A stretch of 64,000 nt of DNA from Taiwanofungus camphoratus. Lineage: Eukaryota; Basidiomycota; Agaricomycetes; Polyporales; Taiwanofungaceae. The translations under genes and the position numbers were made by a program. The stretch spans positions 310,001 through 374,000 of the forward strand of contig CP021222.1 of NCBI GenBank assembly GCA_003999685.1, in the 5' to 3' direction. Below, piece after piece: positions 62,635 to 64,000 of this stretch (within the stretch, counting starts at the first letter, position 1; each line of letters starts with the position of its first letter). The notes below the pieces were generated by a model. It did not search any database, was not told the origin of the DNA, and saw only the letters and a list, made by a program, of their open reading frames with translations.

Positions 62635-63139
62635 GGAGCCGGTCATGGCTCCCTCCCTTTGGTGATTGCGAGCAGCATTGACAAAGTTTCCTCTCTACTG
62701 AGGCACCTGAGCTCTGCACGTTATAGACCGTATCAGCCTATAGTATCACGTATATTTGTCACCGATTGAGATAAACTTTAGTCTACTGCAGCTGCCATCA
62801 GAAATTCAGAATAGCATGCTCAGCGCCGAGCCGGAAGCGCGTCGCTCCGGCTACGGCACACTAGTCGCAGTTATAGGACATATCAACACTTACTCTCATG
62901 CCGTGGAGCAGATATTCGTAGCCAAATGTGCTTGTGCTGTCTTGACCATCAAGAAAGTAGATCTGAACGCACGTAAGGCTTGTAGAAAAAAGCGCGGTTA
63001 GGATACGAAGTTTGGTATCTACTCACTGCACTCTCGATCGCCCTCCAGACTATAGTGCTTTACAGCTCGGAGTGTCCTGTTCATTCCTCACAGACCGCAG
63101 CAAACCTGTTCAACCCCAGGGTCCTTACGAGTTCTCGAA
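62635..63139. other. Intergenic region between MCP1-like copies
   Basis: About 500 bases, presumably including the promoter of the intact copy. A frame at 62756-63001 has no recognised motif. Confidence 0.5.
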
Positions 63140-63932
63140 ATGACTGAGGTTCCTCAGGACGAGAAACCTCTTCTGCGACGGTTTGTATACCCGACGTTGA
63201 CCAAGCTGTCCCATGGGACAGCACCCTTCATTACCACCTTCGTGCTTATCCACCTGTCCGCCCCTGTTCTCGCGAACCTGGGCGGTTCCTCCCTAGCCTC
63301 TCAAGTAATGGTACGTCCAAGTCATGTTGAATCGCGTATGTCATTGAAGTGCGCCAAAATCTGAACCCTTCCAGATACTCGGGAGAGAGTACTACCAGAC
63401 CTCGTTCGGCGAGAAGGTTCTGCTCCTGGCCCCCCTCATCACCCACCCGCTAGCCAGCATCGCCAAGCGGTACTTGTCGCCCAGGCCCGCGCGCCGTCTG
63501 ACAAGCGCCCTCAGTCTGACAGGCTACGCGGCCCTTCTTTCTATCCCCATCCACTTTCTCATCCACCGCTACAATCCCTCTGACCCATCCCCGCCCATAT
63601 ATGCCGTGGGCCCTGCCGAGCTGGACTACGAGTACGTCAAGTTTGCACTGCATGAATGGCCGTGGAGGAGCTGGCTTGGATACATCGCTCTCACCGCCTG
63701 CGTCGCGCGGCACGCCGCCGAAGGGATGAACGTGATTTGGAATACGTATATGAGGCCTGTATTCGGAAAGTTGAAGGGGAGCGCTACAATTCGTGCTATC
63801 GCTGCCCCCCTCGTGGTGCTACCAGTAGCTACAGGACTGTTGGTGATTTCCAGGGAACCACTAATGGCCTTCGCGTCTCAGGCTGCACGTTTCCGGGCAG
63901 CCTTGTCCAAGTCTCCTATCTACCAGTACTGA
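63140..63932 (+). CDS. MCP1: MCP1-like mitochondrial membrane protein (DUF1691)
   Basis: Exons 63140-63310 and 63375-63932 join in frame to 242 residues. Five or so hydrophobic helices. Motifs: LLRRFVYPTLTKLSHG, FITTFVLIHLSAPVLANLGG, EYYQTSFGEKVLLLAPL, PIHFLIHRYNPSDPSPP, GPAELDYEYVKFALHEWP and ACVARHAAEGMNVIWNT. This matches the transmembrane domain of yeast MCP1 (PF07950), an outer-membrane protein that suppresses loss of ERMES and recruits Vps13 for lipid transport. The same role is inferred. The N-terminal segment is short and lacks an obvious Vps13-binding PxP motif that I could confirm. A decayed copy lies just upstream. Confidence 0.85.
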
Positions 63933-64000
63933 AGCACCGGGCGCATTAATAGCAAGGCTTGTACTATGGTCATCAAATCGATACTGTAGATACATTGGTG

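Overview
This window is nuclear DNA from a filamentous basidiomycete, most likely an Agaricomycete. Nearly every gene is cut by several short GT-AG introns of about 49-60 bases. The gene families fit this: DUF6699 proteins, the kinase-like and nuclease-like families at 27-33 kb, a PL14-type lyase and a cysteine-rich receptor-like protein. There are no operons. Genes lie on both strands and share divergent promoters or convergent tails. I saw no tRNA or rRNA gene, CRISPR array, intact transposon or viral element.

Layout. 0-3.4 kb: the C-terminal half of an NRPS-like enzyme (carrier domain plus two membrane/beta-helix modules), with an RNF4-like RING finger in frame at its end. 3.4-4.5 kb: a weak, decayed ORF. 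4.6-6.5 kb: an MFS sugar transporter. 7.3-11.3 kb (-): REV1, divergent from the Rab GTPase YPT1/RAB1 (11.9-13.0 kb). 13.4-16.4 kb (-): a single-pass cysteine-rich membrane protein. 17.5-18.3 kb (-): calcipressin. 18.9-19.9 kb (-): CCDC124/Lso2. 20.5-21.3 kb: a DUF6699 protein. 22.5-24.3 kb (-): a delta-12-type fatty acid desaturase. 24.3-27.5 kb: no supportable gene.

27.5-35.5 kb is the accessory core. It holds two tandem copies of a small kinase-like gene, one broken and one open, and a DUF6699 gene with a duplicated tail fragment wedged between the two kinases. A gene with a possible PD-(D/E)XK nuclease core lies head-to-head with the open kinase copy. This block is rearranged, lineage-restricted in look, and the best place to look for an undescribed system.

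36.3-40.2 kb (-): ALG2 and a PL14-type lyase with a large low-complexity insertion. 42.1-44.9 kb: an ARID-domain protein with unexpected C-terminal membrane segments. 45.4-46.4 kb: RNA polymerase I subunit RPA34. 46.6-49.1 kb (-): ADA3/NGG1 of SAGA, divergent from an SLC41-like Mg2+ transporter (49.5-51.5 kb). 52.0-54.0 kb (-): a class I histone deacetylase of HOS2/HDAC3 type, divergent from PER1 (54.5-55.5 kb). 56.1-57.4 kb (-): PRPP synthetase. 57.8-59.9 kb (-): glutamate 5-kinase. 62.0-63.9 kb: two tandem MCP1-like genes, the first decayed.

Most of the window is housekeeping: translesion synthesis, ER-Golgi traffic, GPI and N-glycan assembly, chromatin, Pol I, nucleotide and proline synthesis. 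All splice sites were read by eye. They are firm where both exons match a known family, and soft where this is stated.
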